This document shows positions 17,542 to 26,494 of a DNA stretch of 64,000 nucleotides, piece after piece (the first letter of the stretch is position 1; every line of letters starts with the position of its first letter). Both the position numbers and the translations under genes were made by a program. Below the pieces are notes generated by a model, which was given only the letters and a program-made list of their open reading frames with translations, searched no databases and had not been told where the DNA came from. Source of the DNA: Planctomycetota bacterium (GTDB lineage: Bacteria; Planctomycetota; Phycisphaerae; UBA1845; PWPN01). Location of the stretch: positions 37,903 through 101,902 of the forward strand of contig JAKPHF010000050.1 in NCBI GenBank assembly GCA_029550525.1. Reading direction: 5' to 3'.

Positions 17542-18984
17542 TTAGCCGCCGAGCAGTGCCAGCGCGTTCTGCGGCATCTGGTTGGCCAGCCCGAGGATGG
17601 AGGTCGTGCTCTGAACCAGGATCTGGGCCCGGGTCATAGCCGCCACCTCGGTGGCGATGTCAGCGTCGCGGATGGCCGACTCGGCCGCCTGGACGTTCTC
17701 CAGCGCGATGCGCTGGCTGTTGATGTTGGTTTCGATCTGGTTGCGCTGCAACCCGCCAAGGCGTCCGCGGATGACCGCCACCTGGTTGATGGCTTCCACC
17801 ACGATGCGTTCGGCGTTGACGTAGTTGCCGCCGACGATCGAATTGCTTCCCACACTCCGGATGGTGTTGAGGAATCCCAGCGTGGAGTTGCCCAGGTTGG
17901 TGCTAGCCACGGAGGGAATGCCGATGGAGACCTGGCCGTTGGCGTTGACCTCCGGCCCGATCTGGAAGGTCGCACCGCCGCCCGTGATGTCGAAGCTCGT
18001 GGTCCCCAGCGCCGTGCCCATGGCCGCGGTCATATCGACCTTCAAATCCAGTCCGTTGGAGCGTACGGTCGCCAGCAGACCGTCGACCGCCGCAGTCTGG
18101 CCGTTGATCAACACGCCCGCGTCGCGGCCTTCATCCTTGAGCAGATTGCCCGCCGTCAGGGTGGTACCGCCGTGCAGATCAAGGCTGCCTTCAATGGGCT
18201 TGATGGTCAGGAACTGGCTTTCGCCGTAGCCGCGGCTGTTGAGAATAATCCGCGTGTTAGCACCGGTGCCGCTGACGGTCGCGGAAACGCCCGTGGTATT
18301 GGCCACGCGGTTGATCGCGGTGGCGATGTTGGCCGCGGTGGATCCGGAGGTCAGAGCGAGGACTTCGGTGCCCCAGTTGCCGCCAATCTCCACGGTCACG
18401 TTGTCGGAGAGGTTTTCGATAGCCAGGATCGCAGTGGCCGTCTGGGCGGACTGCGTCACCTCGACGACGACGTTCGTGGAACCGTTGTCGGGAACCCGCG
18501 CACCGAAGACGGTGACATCTTTGATGTGGGCGGCATTGACGCCCGACAGCGTGTAGCCGAAGTTGCCGTTGATCAGCTTCTCGCCGCCGAACTGCGTGGT
18601 GTTGGCGATGCGATCCACCGCTTCGATGAGCGAGTCGATCTGGAGCTGATCGGCCTTGATCTCCTCGTCGCTGATCGCCCCTTCGTTGGCCGCGTGGTTG
18701 ATGAGGGCCCGGATGTCCAGCAGGAGAGCGGAAATCTCGTTGAGGGCACCCTCGGCAGTGGAGATGACGTTCATCGCCCGGGTCGAGTTATCGATGGCCT
18801 GGCTGATGCCGCGAATCTCACTGCGGAGAGTTTCAGAGGCGATGAGGCCGGCAGGGTCGTCGCGCCCGCGGTTAATCCGCAATCCGGTGCTGAGCCGTTC
18901 CAGCCGAATCCCGAGATCGAAGTTGTTCGCCGCGAGCCGGTGCCTGGCCTGAATGGCAAGAACATTGTTGTTGATACGAGTCAT
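17542..18984 (-). CDS. fliC: Flagellin (first of three paralogues, promoter-distal)
   Basis: The ATG at 18984 (MTRINNNVLAIQARHRL) has GGAGGATACC upstream, giving 480 residues. The N-terminal D0/D1 helices contain LERLSTGLRINRGRDDPAGL and the C-terminal D0/D1 helices end AQILVQSTTSILGLANQMPQ. The middle holds an Ala/Thr/Gly-rich variable part with GVSATVSGTGANTRI, almost identical in the second flagellin, and KDEGRDAGVLINGQTA, shared in form with the third. It is a filament subunit exported by the flagellar type III system. An open frame extends upstream but is Pro/Arg-rich and not flagellin-like. Confidence 0.95.
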   Translation of the reverse strand: MTRINNNVLAIQARHRLAANNFDLGIRLERLSTGLRINRGRDDPAGLIASETLRSEIRGISQAIDNSTRAMNVISTAEGALNEISALLLDIRALINHAANEGAISDEEIKADQLQIDSLIEAVDRIANTTQFGGEKLINGNFGYTLSGVNAAHIKDVTVFGARVPDNGSTNVVVEVTQSAQTATAILAIENLSDNVTVEIGGNWGTEVLALTSGSTAANIATAINRVANTTGVSATVSGTGANTRIILNSRGYGESQFLTIKPIEGSLDLHGGTTLTAGNLLKDEGRDAGVLINGQTAAVDGLLATVRSNGLDLKVDMTAAMGTALGTTSFDITGGGATFQIGPEVNANGQVSIGIPSVASTNLGNSTLGFLNTIRSVGSNSIVGGNYVNAERIVVEAINQVAVIRGRLGGLQRNQIETNINSQRIALENVQAAESAIRDADIATEVAAMTRAQILVQSTTSILGLANQMPQNALALLGG

Positions 18985-19280
18985 GGTATCCTCCGTGACA
19001 GTCGGGGCAAGCGTCCGGCTTGCACCGCCCGAGACACAGCCTTGTGTCCCGGCACCCGGGCTCGAAGCCGCGGGTGTGACCCGACCCGCCAGTCGCGGAT
19101 TCCACCGCCCTGTTCGCGGGCTGGCTGTCGGCCGGTTCGACCGGCAGCCCATCGATCAACCGATCATCCCAATCGGTCCCCACCGTCCCTGGTGAGTTGC
19201 CGCGAGCGTCATGCTCGCGGCCTGTCGTTCAGTTTCAAGCGCGGCACGATGCATGCCGGGCCTGAGTTAACGGCATCTCG
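18985..19280 (-). other. Long structured leader of flagellin 1
   Basis: About 300 bases separate the start codon from the nearest promoter-like box. The stretch can form several hairpins: GCCGGGACACA/TGTGTCTCGGGC (19027-19053), CTGCCGGT/ACCGGCCG (about 19125-19150) and CCGCGAGC/GCTCGCGG (19200-19220). The ribosome binding site reads CACGGAGGATACC, close to a CsrA binding site. No gene is seen. Confidence 0.4.
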
Positions 19281-19312
19281 CATTTCGACCAATTCACCCG
19301 GGGGGCTTTAGC
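19281..19312 (-). promoter_or_regulatory. Candidate flagellar (sigma-28-like) promoter of flagellin 1
   Basis: The minus strand reads GCTAAAGCCC, then 13 bases, then GTCGAAAT, resembling TAAAG and GCCGATAA boxes but with a spacer about 2 bases longer than the E. coli form. The same GCTAAAGCCC box stands upstream of flagellin 2. Confidence 0.4.
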
Positions 19313-19365
19313 TATAAATTTATGTGACGCCCCCGATACGATATCGGACGTTGGCCGGCGTGCCC

Positions 19366-19477
19366 AAAAAGTGCGGGCCGGCTGCCGAAGGATCGGTAAG
19401 CCGGCCCCCACGAGCGTCGTGTCCAATTTCGGACCTGAAGCTCGCGGGCCGCTGGGTTTTCATCGGCGGCCCGCGAG
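19366..19477 (-). terminator. Tandem hairpins terminating flagellin 2
   Basis: Just after the flagellin 2 stop a perfect 12-bp stem CTCGCGGGCCGC (19441-19452 with 19466-19477) has no T-run. Farther on, GGGCCGGCT pairs with AGCCGGCCC (19375-19383 with 19399-19407) and on the minus strand is followed by GCACTTTTT, a good terminator. Confidence 0.7.
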
Positions 19478-19494
19478 ACGAACTGAACCACTTT

Positions 19495-20946
19495 CTAGCC
19501 GAGCAACTGCAGGACGTTCTGCGGTGCCGCGTTGGCCATGGCCAAGCTCCGCGAGGTGGATTGCACCAGGATCTGCGCCCGCGTCAGGGCACTGGTCTCG
19601 GCGGCGAAGTCGGCGTCGCGAATGGCGCTTTCGGCCGCAGACGTGTTCTCATACGCGATCTGCAGAGCGTTGATGGCGCTAGCCAGCGTGTTCTTCTGGA
19701 AGGCACCCATTCGCCCGCGGAGTGCGGAGACCTGCTCGGACGCCGCCCGGATGATGCGTTGAGCCGTCTCGAAGTTGCCGGACGCCAGCTGGTTGGCCTG
19801 GCCAGTCTTGAGCGAAGACAGGAACCCGATGCCGGCCTTCCCGAGACTGCCGGTCGAGACGCTTTGGATGCCGAGGCTGGCCGTCGCATTGACGCCCAGT
19901 GTGGGGGCGATGCTGAAGTCGGCCCCACCGCCCGTGACATAGAACGTCTTGGTGGACGAGGTGTTGGTCGCGAACGACGCCTTGAGGGTCATGTCGGCGG
20001 AGAAGCCGTTGGTCCGGATGGTCAGATCCAAACCTTTGCCGACGGCGGCCACACCATTGATGTTGGCCCCCACGTCCTGACCCACGTCCTTGGTCGCCGC
20101 GGGGCCACCGTTCGTTTGCGACACGGTGAACGTGCCACTGATCGCCTCGACCGAGACGAAGGCATCCGAACCGTAATCGGTGCTGTGGAACAGAATACGC
20201 GTGTTGGCGCCGGTACCGCTAACCGTAGCCGAGACGCCGGTGAGCGCCTTGCAGGCCACCACGGCGGCGGCAACGTTGGCGGCAGTCGTGTTCGACGCGA
20301 ACGTCAACTGCTCCGTGCCGTACTTCCCGGAGATCTGGATGGTCTTGCTGCCCGCGCCCGTGGTGGCTCCCGCGTAGATGAGCTTGGCCGTCTGGGCCGA
20401 CTGCGTGACGTTCACGACCACCGAGCGGCTGCCGCCGTTGGGAATCCGGGCGCTGTTGATCTGCAGGTACGAGATTTCGTTAGCCGCCGGGCCCGTGACC
20501 AGGCCGCTGGTGATGTAATCGAACTCGCCGTTGAGCAGTTTCTTGCCCTGGAACTCGGTGGAGGTGGAGATTCGATCCAGGGTCTCGAGGATCGAGTCGA
20601 TCTGAAGCTGATTGGCCTTGACTTCTTCGTCGCTCAATGCCGCCTCGTTGGCGGTGCGATCGACGAGGCCTTCCAGCTCGACCAGGAGTGAGCTGACCTC
20701 CTGGAGGGCGCCTTCGGCGACAGCGATGACGTTGTCAGCCCGTCGGGCGTTCTCGATGGCTGCATTGATGGCCTTGAGTTCGCCGCGAAGCGTCTCGGAG
20801 GCGATCAGGCCGGCCGGGTCATCTTTGCCCTTGTTGATGCGCAGGCCGGTGCTGAGCCGCTCCAGAGCCGTGTTCATTGCCGTGTTGTTGCTGCCCAGAA
20901 TGTGTGATGCAATCAGCGAGGGCACATTCGTGTAAATTCGACTCAT
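19495..20946 (-). CDS. fliC: Flagellin (second of three paralogues)
   Basis: The ATG at 20946 (MSRIYTNVPSLIASHIL) has GGAGG ten bases upstream and gives 483 residues. D0/D1 motifs LERLSTGLRINKGKDDPAGL and ILVQSTSRSLAMANAAPQ mark both ends. The variable centre has GVSATVSGTGANTRI and VGQDVGANINGVA. A cysteine occurs in VVACKALTG, which is uncommon in flagellins. The gene has its own terminator hairpins and an upstream box shared with flagellin 1, so it is probably transcribed separately. Confidence 0.95.
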   Translation of the reverse strand: MSRIYTNVPSLIASHILGSNNTAMNTALERLSTGLRINKGKDDPAGLIASETLRGELKAINAAIENARRADNVIAVAEGALQEVSSLLVELEGLVDRTANEAALSDEEVKANQLQIDSILETLDRISTSTEFQGKKLLNGEFDYITSGLVTGPAANEISYLQINSARIPNGGSRSVVVNVTQSAQTAKLIYAGATTGAGSKTIQISGKYGTEQLTFASNTTAANVAAAVVACKALTGVSATVSGTGANTRILFHSTDYGSDAFVSVEAISGTFTVSQTNGGPAATKDVGQDVGANINGVAAVGKGLDLTIRTNGFSADMTLKASFATNTSSTKTFYVTGGGADFSIAPTLGVNATASLGIQSVSTGSLGKAGIGFLSSLKTGQANQLASGNFETAQRIIRAASEQVSALRGRMGAFQKNTLASAINALQIAYENTSAAESAIRDADFAAETSALTRAQILVQSTSRSLAMANAAPQNVLQLLG

Positions 20947-21194
20947 GGTTACCGTGCCTCCAAACTGCCGCATGGTCGCCGTGCGTGTCGCGCGGGCCTG
21001 GTTGCGTCAGTGGGTCGGTAGGCGGTCGCACCGCTACCCCCCGGGCTCGTTAAGATGTTCGTTCGGTCGCGTCCGGATCACAGGATCCGGCGAATACCTC
21101 GCGACCATCAGGACCCGTGGCCTTTCGGCCCAGCCTCGTTCAGCTGCTACGTGGCTGGCCCTCGGCCTCGCTTCGATCCCGTATGACAACCCTC

Positions 21195-21224
21195 GAATCG
21201 TCCGCAGAGGGTATGGGCTTTAGC
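21195..21224 (-). promoter_or_regulatory. Candidate flagellar (sigma-28-like) promoter of flagellin 2
   Basis: The minus strand reads GCTAAAGCCC, then ATACCCTCTGCG and GACGATTC. The -35-like box is identical to the one before flagellin 1, and CGAT matches the sigma-28 -10 core. The predicted leader is about 250 bases long. Confidence 0.4.
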
Positions 21225-21554
21225 TTTCTCGGCACGTCCCAAGTACCACAAAGACAGCAGGTTGCGAGTTTTCGGACATGCGTGCGGTCTCATAAACAGC
21301 CAAGCTTGATTGGCGTGCGGCGGCGATGGCTTTTACCGGACAAACCGGCTCGAGGACCGAGCCTGCGCAGCGCGAAAAAAATGTCCGGCCTCCCTCCGGT
21401 TTCCGCCCGCGAACAAGAGGCAGTGGAGGTAAGAAAGGAACCTCGACTCGGTTTTCTCCGTTTCCTCCTGTCAAAAGACTCGTTTTGGCGAGTGGCTTCG
21501 CGCAGGCGTCGATGCGGCCGGTTTTTGCTTCGGACCTGGATCGTAGGCGGGAGG

Positions 21555-21593
21555 AAAAAGACGCGCAGGCGCAGGCGACAGATCGCCTGCGCC
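21555..21593 (-). terminator. Hairpin with T-run downstream of flagellin 3
   Basis: A perfect 11-bp stem GGCGCAGGCGA (21568-21578) pairs with 21583-21593 around a CAGA loop. On the minus strand TGCGCGTCTTTTT follows, so it may terminate transcripts from flagellin 3. Confidence 0.5.
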
Positions 21594-21637
21594 CGGGAAT
21601 GTGTGTGCGCGTCGCGGACAAAAAAGCCGTCATGTAT

Positions 21638-21656
21638 GGCGGGCAAGATGCCCGCC
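21638..21656. repeat. GGCGGGCAAGATGCCCGCC palindrome, copy 1
   Basis: This 19-base near-palindrome (8-base arms, 3-base centre) is repeated exactly at 57946-57964 and in variant form near 44918-44979 and 46485-46503. All copies are intergenic. Confidence 0.7.
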
Positions 21657-21682
21657 TTCGCAGATGCGATCACCGCCATCGG

Positions 21683-21729
21683 CCGCGAGAGACTCGCGCG
21701 GCGGGTGGGCCGCGCGAGGTCTCTTGCGG
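21683..21729 (-). terminator. Strong stem-loop directly after flagellin 3
   Basis: A roughly 20-bp imperfect stem (21683-21702 with 21709-21729, one bulge and one mismatch) starts 7 bases beyond the flagellin 3 stop codon. There is no T-run, so it may act as an mRNA 3' stabiliser or a Rho-linked end. Confidence 0.55.
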
Positions 21730-21736
21730 TTCAGGA

Positions 21737-23188
21737 TTAACCGCCGAGGAGGCCGAGCACGCTCTGGGCGGTTTGGTTGGCCAAGGCCAGAACGCTGGTT
21801 CCGGCGTTGACCAGGATCTGGTTGCGGGTCAGCCGGGAGGTTTCCGCGGCAAAATCGGTGTCGCGGATGGCCGACTCGCTGGCGGTGAGGTTCTCCATGG
21901 TGATCGTCAACGAGTTGATGTTGGTCTGGAGCGTGTTGCGCTCGAACGCTCCGAGCCGGCCGCGGAGAACCGCGACCTGGCGGATCGCCTCATTGACGAT
22001 TTCGGACGCCCGGTTCTGCTGGGCGGGCGTGCCCATGGCCTCGAATGCGCCGCCTTCCATAATCTGGCTGAGGAACCCGACGTTGGTGTTGCCCAGCTTG
22101 GTGGCGGCTACGGACTGCACGCCGAGGTTGACCTGCTGATTGGTCGAAACATCCGGCCCGAGCTGGAAGAGCGCTCCACCACCGATGATGGCGAACTCGG
22201 TCACGCCGACGGTGTTGAAGGCCTCGTTCAGCACGACGCTCAAGTCGAGCGTTCGGGTGTTGAGCATGAGCTCAAGCCCGCGTCCACGAGCGGTGGCACC
22301 GTTGATAAGCGCGACCGCGTCGCGGCCCTCGTCACGCAGCTTGGGATTGCCCGCGGCATCCTCGGGCACGAACGGCGTGCCCCCGGCGAGGTCGCGGACG
22401 GACACGAACTGGTCGCTGCCGTAACCGACGCTGCGGAGCACGATGCCACTGCTGGCGTTGCCCGGCGTGGCCGAAGCGGCGGTCACGCCAGTGGCACCGC
22501 TTTCGGCGTTGATGGCCCGGATGATCTGGTCCATGGTCACGCCGGCGTCCCACTCGAACGTGGTGACGCCCTTGGCGCCCTGGATTTCGATGGCGATGCG
22601 CTGGCCCGCCGGCACGGCCGAGTGCCGCCAGAAGAGCTCGGCTTTCTGAGCGCTGGTGGTCACGTTCACGGTGACCGGAATGAACGAGGCGTTCCCGAAC
22701 TGGGCGCCGGTCACCGTCACGCCGGCCAGATGCGCGGGGTTCACGCCGCTGGTCACGTAGTCGAGCGAGCCGTTCAGGAGCTTGCGCCCGGCGAACGTGG
22801 TGGTGTTCGCGATACGGGTGATGGACTCGATGGCCGAGTCGATCTGAAGCTGGTTGGCCCGCTTCTCGTCGTCTGACAGTGCCGCATTATTGGCGGTCTC
22901 GACGATCAGCCCCTGGATATCCACGAGCAAGGCCGCCACTTCGTTCAACGCCCCTTCGGTGGTGGCGATGATGTTGATGGCCCGCTGTGAGTTGCTGATG
23001 GCCTTGTTGACGCCGGCGATTTCGGCACGTAACGCTTCCGAATTGATAAGCCCGGCAGGGTCGTCGGCCCCGCGGTTGATCCGCAATCCACTGGAGAGCC
23101 GTTCCAGCGAGATCTGGAGATCCCGATGGGTCTGGCGCAGTGTTCGCTGAGCGACAATTGCCGGGACGTTGGTGTTGATCCTAGCCAT
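21737..23188 (-). CDS. fliC: Flagellin (third of three paralogues, next to csrA)
   Basis: The ATG at 23188 (MARINTNVPAIVAQRTL) has AAGGAGGATTGC upstream, giving 483 residues. It has the D0/D1 helices LERLSSGLRINRGADDPAGL and the C-terminal ILVNAGTSVLALANQTAQ. The variable centre differs more from flagellins 1 and 2 than they do from each other. The csrA gene lies 58 bases upstream in the same direction and no promoter box is seen between them, so this flagellin may be cotranscribed with csrA. Confidence 0.95.
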   Translation of the reverse strand: MARINTNVPAIVAQRTLRQTHRDLQISLERLSSGLRINRGADDPAGLINSEALRAEIAGVNKAISNSQRAINIIATTEGALNEVAALLVDIQGLIVETANNAALSDDEKRANQLQIDSAIESITRIANTTTFAGRKLLNGSLDYVTSGVNPAHLAGVTVTGAQFGNASFIPVTVNVTTSAQKAELFWRHSAVPAGQRIAIEIQGAKGVTTFEWDAGVTMDQIIRAINAESGATGVTAASATPGNASSGIVLRSVGYGSDQFVSVRDLAGGTPFVPEDAAGNPKLRDEGRDAVALINGATARGRGLELMLNTRTLDLSVVLNEAFNTVGVTEFAIIGGGALFQLGPDVSTNQQVNLGVQSVAATKLGNTNVGFLSQIMEGGAFEAMGTPAQQNRASEIVNEAIRQVAVLRGRLGAFERNTLQTNINSLTITMENLTASESAIRDTDFAAETSRLTRNQILVNAGTSVLALANQTAQSVLGLLGG

Positions 23189-23246
23189 TTTGCAATCCTC
23201 CTTGATTGTCTTGGCTACGATCCGTCATCTTGACGGATGGGGGCGT

Positions 23247-23498
23247 TCAGCCCTTGTCGGGGACTCGGGTTTCCGACTGAGGGCTGCCTGCCACGTTGGC
23301 AATGTCCTCCGGCTTCACACTGGCCGCTTCACGGTTTTCACGTTTAATGGCGTCGTAGACTTCTTTGCGATGGACGGGGATCTCCGGTGGAGCGTTGATC
23401 CCGAGTCTGACTTTGTCGCCACGGATATCGACGACCGTAATTTCGATGTCGTCGCCAATCATGATTGTCTGGTCGCGTTGCCTGGATAGCACCAACAT
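23247..23498 (-). CDS. csrA: Carbon storage regulator CsrA, translational regulator
   Basis: The ATG at 23498 starts [20 protein letters not shown], the unmistakable CsrA N-terminus, with AAGGAAGGAG upstream. The core [26 protein letters not shown] follows; the total of 83 residues includes a C-terminal tail of about 20 residues beyond the usual length. CsrA dimers bind GGA motifs at ribosome binding sites; the flagellin genes here carry GGAGGA (flagellins 1 and 3) or GGAGG (flagellin 2) in that position. Its neighbour fliW encodes its known antagonist. Confidence 0.95.
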   Translation of the reverse strand: MLVLSRQRDQTIMIGDDIEITVVDIRGDKVRLGINAPPEIPVHRKEVYDAIKRENREAASVKPEDIANVAGSPQSETRVPDKG

Positions 23499-23715
23499 CC
23501 TCGGCTCCTTCCTTGGCCATGCCGATGCTGCTTGGTCACCCTGTTCAGCGCTGAGGGAAGCGTCTGGCTCGACGGCGGATGGATCGGCGTACCGGACCGC
23601 CACAGCCTCGACGTACTGAACACCGATAGCGACGCAGTCGATTCGGCCGGAGCGTATGCCCCCCATCCGAGGAGGGCCTACTCAATTATAGGACGTTCCG
23701 GCCGTCCCGACGCGC

Positions 23716-24168
23716 CTAGGCGGTCTTGGTCACGGCCTCCTGCCGCTGGGCAAGACTCATCAGGGGATGCCGGGTCGAGTACCGGCGGTCCGACAGGACC
23801 AACTGCCGCCCCTGACGGGTTTCCACGTTGACCACCAGGGGACCCTGGAGGTTGCCGGTCAGCATGCTGTCCACCTTATTGACGATGGTAAACACTTGGG
23901 CAGCAGACGGATCGGTCAACCCGATCTGCGACAGCTCTTCCAGTTTGACCGGGACCACGTAGTCGGGGACAAACAGGCGCGGGTCGCACACGACGAAGGC
24001 CAGGTCGGCCCGATCCACCGCCTGGAGCCAGTAAAAGACACTGTTCTCCGCGGTCTGGATCAGGGCGTAGTCGTGCTGATCCGGGAATCCCAAGACGCCC
24101 TTGGGGAAGTGGATCAGCCGGCGTTCATCGACCTCCAGCGATCCGAAACGCGACGTTGCGATGATCAT
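23716..24168 (-). CDS. fliW: Flagellar assembly factor FliW
   Basis: The 150-residue protein starts MIIATSRFGSLEVDERRLIHFPKGVLGFPD, the FliW signature, and continues with FYWLQAVDRADLAFVVCDP and VDSMLTGNLQGPLVVNVETRQGRQLV. The ATG has CAGGAGAG upstream. In Bacillus and Campylobacter FliW binds either flagellin or CsrA, so free flagellin releases CsrA to shut off flagellin translation. The order fliW, csrA, flagellin here fits that partner switch. Confidence 0.95.
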   Translation of the reverse strand: MIIATSRFGSLEVDERRLIHFPKGVLGFPDQHDYALIQTAENSVFYWLQAVDRADLAFVVCDPRLFVPDYVVPVKLEELSQIGLTDPSAAQVFTIVNKVDSMLTGNLQGPLVVNVETRQGRQLVLSDRRYSTRHPLMSLAQRQEAVTKTA

Positions 24169-24502
24169 CGCACTCTCCTGGTCTTGACCCATCCATTTGC
24201 GATTGGCGAGCGACCGTGCCATCGGTGTCACCGGGGGGCGCCATCCGTAGCGCCCGGCCTCTCCGGGAGGGACCGACCACCTCCATTTGCACGGAAGTCG
24301 CCTGCGACTTCCTGATCGCGACCCGGCTGAACCAACCGCCGGGCAATCCGTGCCGCCACTGCTGGGTCGATCAGGTGCGGCACGCTTCGTTCCCACTCCT
24401 GCGTTCTTTGTGCTCTCTTTCCGAAACCGCCTGTCCCTTCGGGCTGACGGTTCAAGTTGCGTTCTCCGGTCTAAATCTTCCGCTCCATTCGCGTCCGCGT
24501 CC
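24169..24502 (-). other. Gap between flgL and fliW
   Basis: The 334 bases contain a small perfect hairpin GGAAGTCG/CGACTTCC (24293-24312) and CGTGCCGC/GCGGCACG (24349-24384), neither with a T-run. No supported gene and no clear promoter is seen. Confidence 0.4.
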
Positions 24503-26473
24503 TCAATCGAGGAAGTTCAACAACGTCATCTGAAGCAGACGTGGACCGGTCAGCAGGTTTCCCTGCAAGGCGATCTGCGCCTGCTGGAACCGAGTGATGG
24601 CCTCGGTGTAGTCCAGATCCTTCACTTCACTGAGCAGGGCACGGGTGGCGGTGACCGCGTCTTCGGTCATGTGCAGCCGCGTGGTCATGGATCGCGACCG
24701 CGCCCCGACGGTGCCTTGCAGTTCGCTGGCCCGGGTCATGAATCGCTTGATGGTCTCGGCGGCCCGGGTGATCTGCTGCTCCTGAACGTGCGACGGATTG
24801 CTCACGGTCAGGGCGTCGTACAGTTCGAACAGTGCGCTGAACACGCTGTCGACCCGAACGGGATTCACGTCGCCGCCGAGGATTTCGCCCGTGCCTGCAT
24901 CGTCGCGCTGGAGGATGCCCAGGTCTTCGGCGGCGGTCGAAAAGTTCATGGCTTCGACGCGAAAGGTGTCCGACCCGGTCGTGCCATCGACGAGTCGGAG
25001 GCCGTTGCCGACGGGGGCGAGCGAAGCGGTGACGTTTACACCTGCAGCGGTGGCGGCGGCGTTGATTCGTGCGATAACGTCCTGCACGGTGGTGGCGCCG
25101 GCGAGGCTCACTTCGAAGCTCGAGCCATCGCGAGCGACGACACGGAACTCGGGCTGGCCGTCCTTGATGCCCACGCCGCGGCCCTCGTTGAGGCTGGCCA
25201 GGCTGGTGCCGCCGTGCATGGAGCGGATGCCGAGCAACTCGGCGGTGTTGCCGCCCGCTTCGCCGACGCTCATGGACAGGCCCGAGACAAGGTTGATGAC
25301 GTTCAATCCGGTTCCGGCCGCGTTGATCTCGGCCCGCACGCTCAGGCCGCAGCCATTGATCATGTTGAGGACGTCGCCGATGGTCTCGGCGGTGCTGAGG
25401 TCGATGGTTTCGGCGTTCAGACCGATTTGAATCCGAATGGATCCGAGATTGGCACCGGCCCCGCCAAACAACGAGTCGATGCGGGTGGTGGTGGTTAGTC
25501 GCGGCTGAAGATCCTGCCCGACCACGCCAGCCGCCTGGTTCGCGAGCAGCCCCAGATCGCGGGCGGTGACGCCCTGGCCGGTTTCGGCCACGGTGATGGT
25601 GCCGGCGGCCACGCTGAGGCGGATGCCGTTGCCGGCGGGATTCAGCGTGGCGTTGAACTGCCCGCCCGGCCCCGTGGTCAGGCCCGCCGAAGCGGCCGCC
25701 TGATTGATGGCGTCGATCACGTCGCCGACGGTGTCGGCTCGGGTGAGATCCACGTTGAACGTGATGGCGGGGTTGTCGAGCGTGATGCGGATGCGGCCGC
25801 GCTGAACGCCCGCGCCGGCGGCTCCGGCGACGTCGGCCAGCCGCGTGTCGCGCGTCACGGCCGGATTAAGATCGACGTTGCCGGCGACCTCACCCGACAG
25901 CATGCCGAACAGCTCGGCACCGTTCAGGTTGAACACGGGCGTCTGCTGGTAATCGACGCGGGATCGCATCTCGCCGGTATCGCCCCGATATTCGACGCCG
26001 CCGGTGGTCTGCGTGAAAGGCGGCTGCGTGGTCTGCTGGCCGCCGAACAATTGGATGCCCCGATACGTCCGATTGCCGACGCTGACGAGCTGATTGATGA
26101 TCCCGCGGACCAGCTCGGCCATGCTCTTGCGCTGGGACTGATCGGCGGTGGTGTTGACCATCTCGGACGCGATGGAATAGGCCTGACCGAGCAAATCATT
26201 GATCTCGCCGATGCCCGAGTCGGTGGCGGCGAGGAAGCTGTCGGCGTGCCGGATATTGGCCAGGATTTGCTCCTGCTGCTCGAGGATCTCGGTCAGCCGG
26301 ATGGCCCGGTTGGAGCCCACCGGATCTTCGCTGGGCGCGACGAACTTGTTGCCGGTCGCAATGCGGTTCTGCTCGAGGAACAGGCTCAACGTGTTGCGGC
26401 GCAGCGTCTCCAGCAGACTGAGCGTCTGCATGTTGTTGCTGACTCGCGTGATGTTTACCGATGTTACCGGCAT
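24503..26473 (-). CDS. flgL: Flagellar hook-associated protein 3 (hook-filament junction), enlarged
   Basis: The protein has the FlgL N-terminus (VSNNMQTLSLLETLRRNTLS, then RIATGNKFVAPSEDPVGSNR) and a C-terminal helix ending FQQAQIALQGNLLTGPRLLQ. At 656 residues it is about twice the size of E. coli FlgL. The extra length is three successive modules of about 80-100 residues (about 223-310, 343-417 and 446-521), each with a TVGDVIDAIN-like helix, a GNGIRL-like strand and a final ARDLGLL/AELLGIR/AEDLGIL. These resemble flagellin hook IN repeats. It lies downstream of flgK in the flagellar operon. Confidence 0.92.
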   Translation of the reverse strand: MPVTSVNITRVSNNMQTLSLLETLRRNTLSLFLEQNRIATGNKFVAPSEDPVGSNRAIRLTEILEQQEQILANIRHADSFLAATDSGIGEINDLLGQAYSIASEMVNTTADQSQRKSMAELVRGIINQLVSVGNRTYRGIQLFGGQQTTQPPFTQTTGGVEYRGDTGEMRSRVDYQQTPVFNLNGAELFGMLSGEVAGNVDLNPAVTRDTRLADVAGAAGAGVQRGRIRITLDNPAITFNVDLTRADTVGDVIDAINQAAASAGLTTGPGGQFNATLNPAGNGIRLSVAAGTITVAETGQGVTARDLGLLANQAAGVVGQDLQPRLTTTTRIDSLFGGAGANLGSIRIQIGLNAETIDLSTAETIGDVLNMINGCGLSVRAEINAAGTGLNVINLVSGLSMSVGEAGGNTAELLGIRSMHGGTSLASLNEGRGVGIKDGQPEFRVVARDGSSFEVSLAGATTVQDVIARINAAATAAGVNVTASLAPVGNGLRLVDGTTGSDTFRVEAMNFSTAAEDLGILQRDDAGTGEILGGDVNPVRVDSVFSALFELYDALTVSNPSHVQEQQITRAAETIKRFMTRASELQGTVGARSRSMTTRLHMTEDAVTATRALLSEVKDLDYTEAITRFQQAQIALQGNLLTGPRLLQMTLLNFLD

Positions 26474-26494
26474 TTTCTCTCGTCCGTTGTCCTG

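Larger units (their letters stand above)
20947..21736 (-). other. 790-base gap between flagellins 2 and 3: leader, promoter box, terminators, repeat
   Basis: Next to flagellin 2 lies a 250-base leader with hairpins at 21017-21038 and CCGGATC/GATCCGG at 21073-21090. A flagellin-1-like promoter box follows at 21195-21224. The middle (21225-21550) shows no gene with a ribosome binding site. The flagellin 3 side holds terminator hairpins and a GGCGGGCA palindrome. No coding sequence could be supported. Confidence 0.5.

Noticed and set aside
18985..19152. N-terminal extension of flagellin 1 to an upstream start
   Set aside because: The extension is Pro/Arg-rich and non-flagellin; GGAGGATACC directly before MTRINNN fixes the real start.
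17482..19311. A 609-codon frame antisense to flagellin 1
   Set aside because: It covers a complete flagellin and its leader; the product is Asp/Gly/Val-rich without motif.
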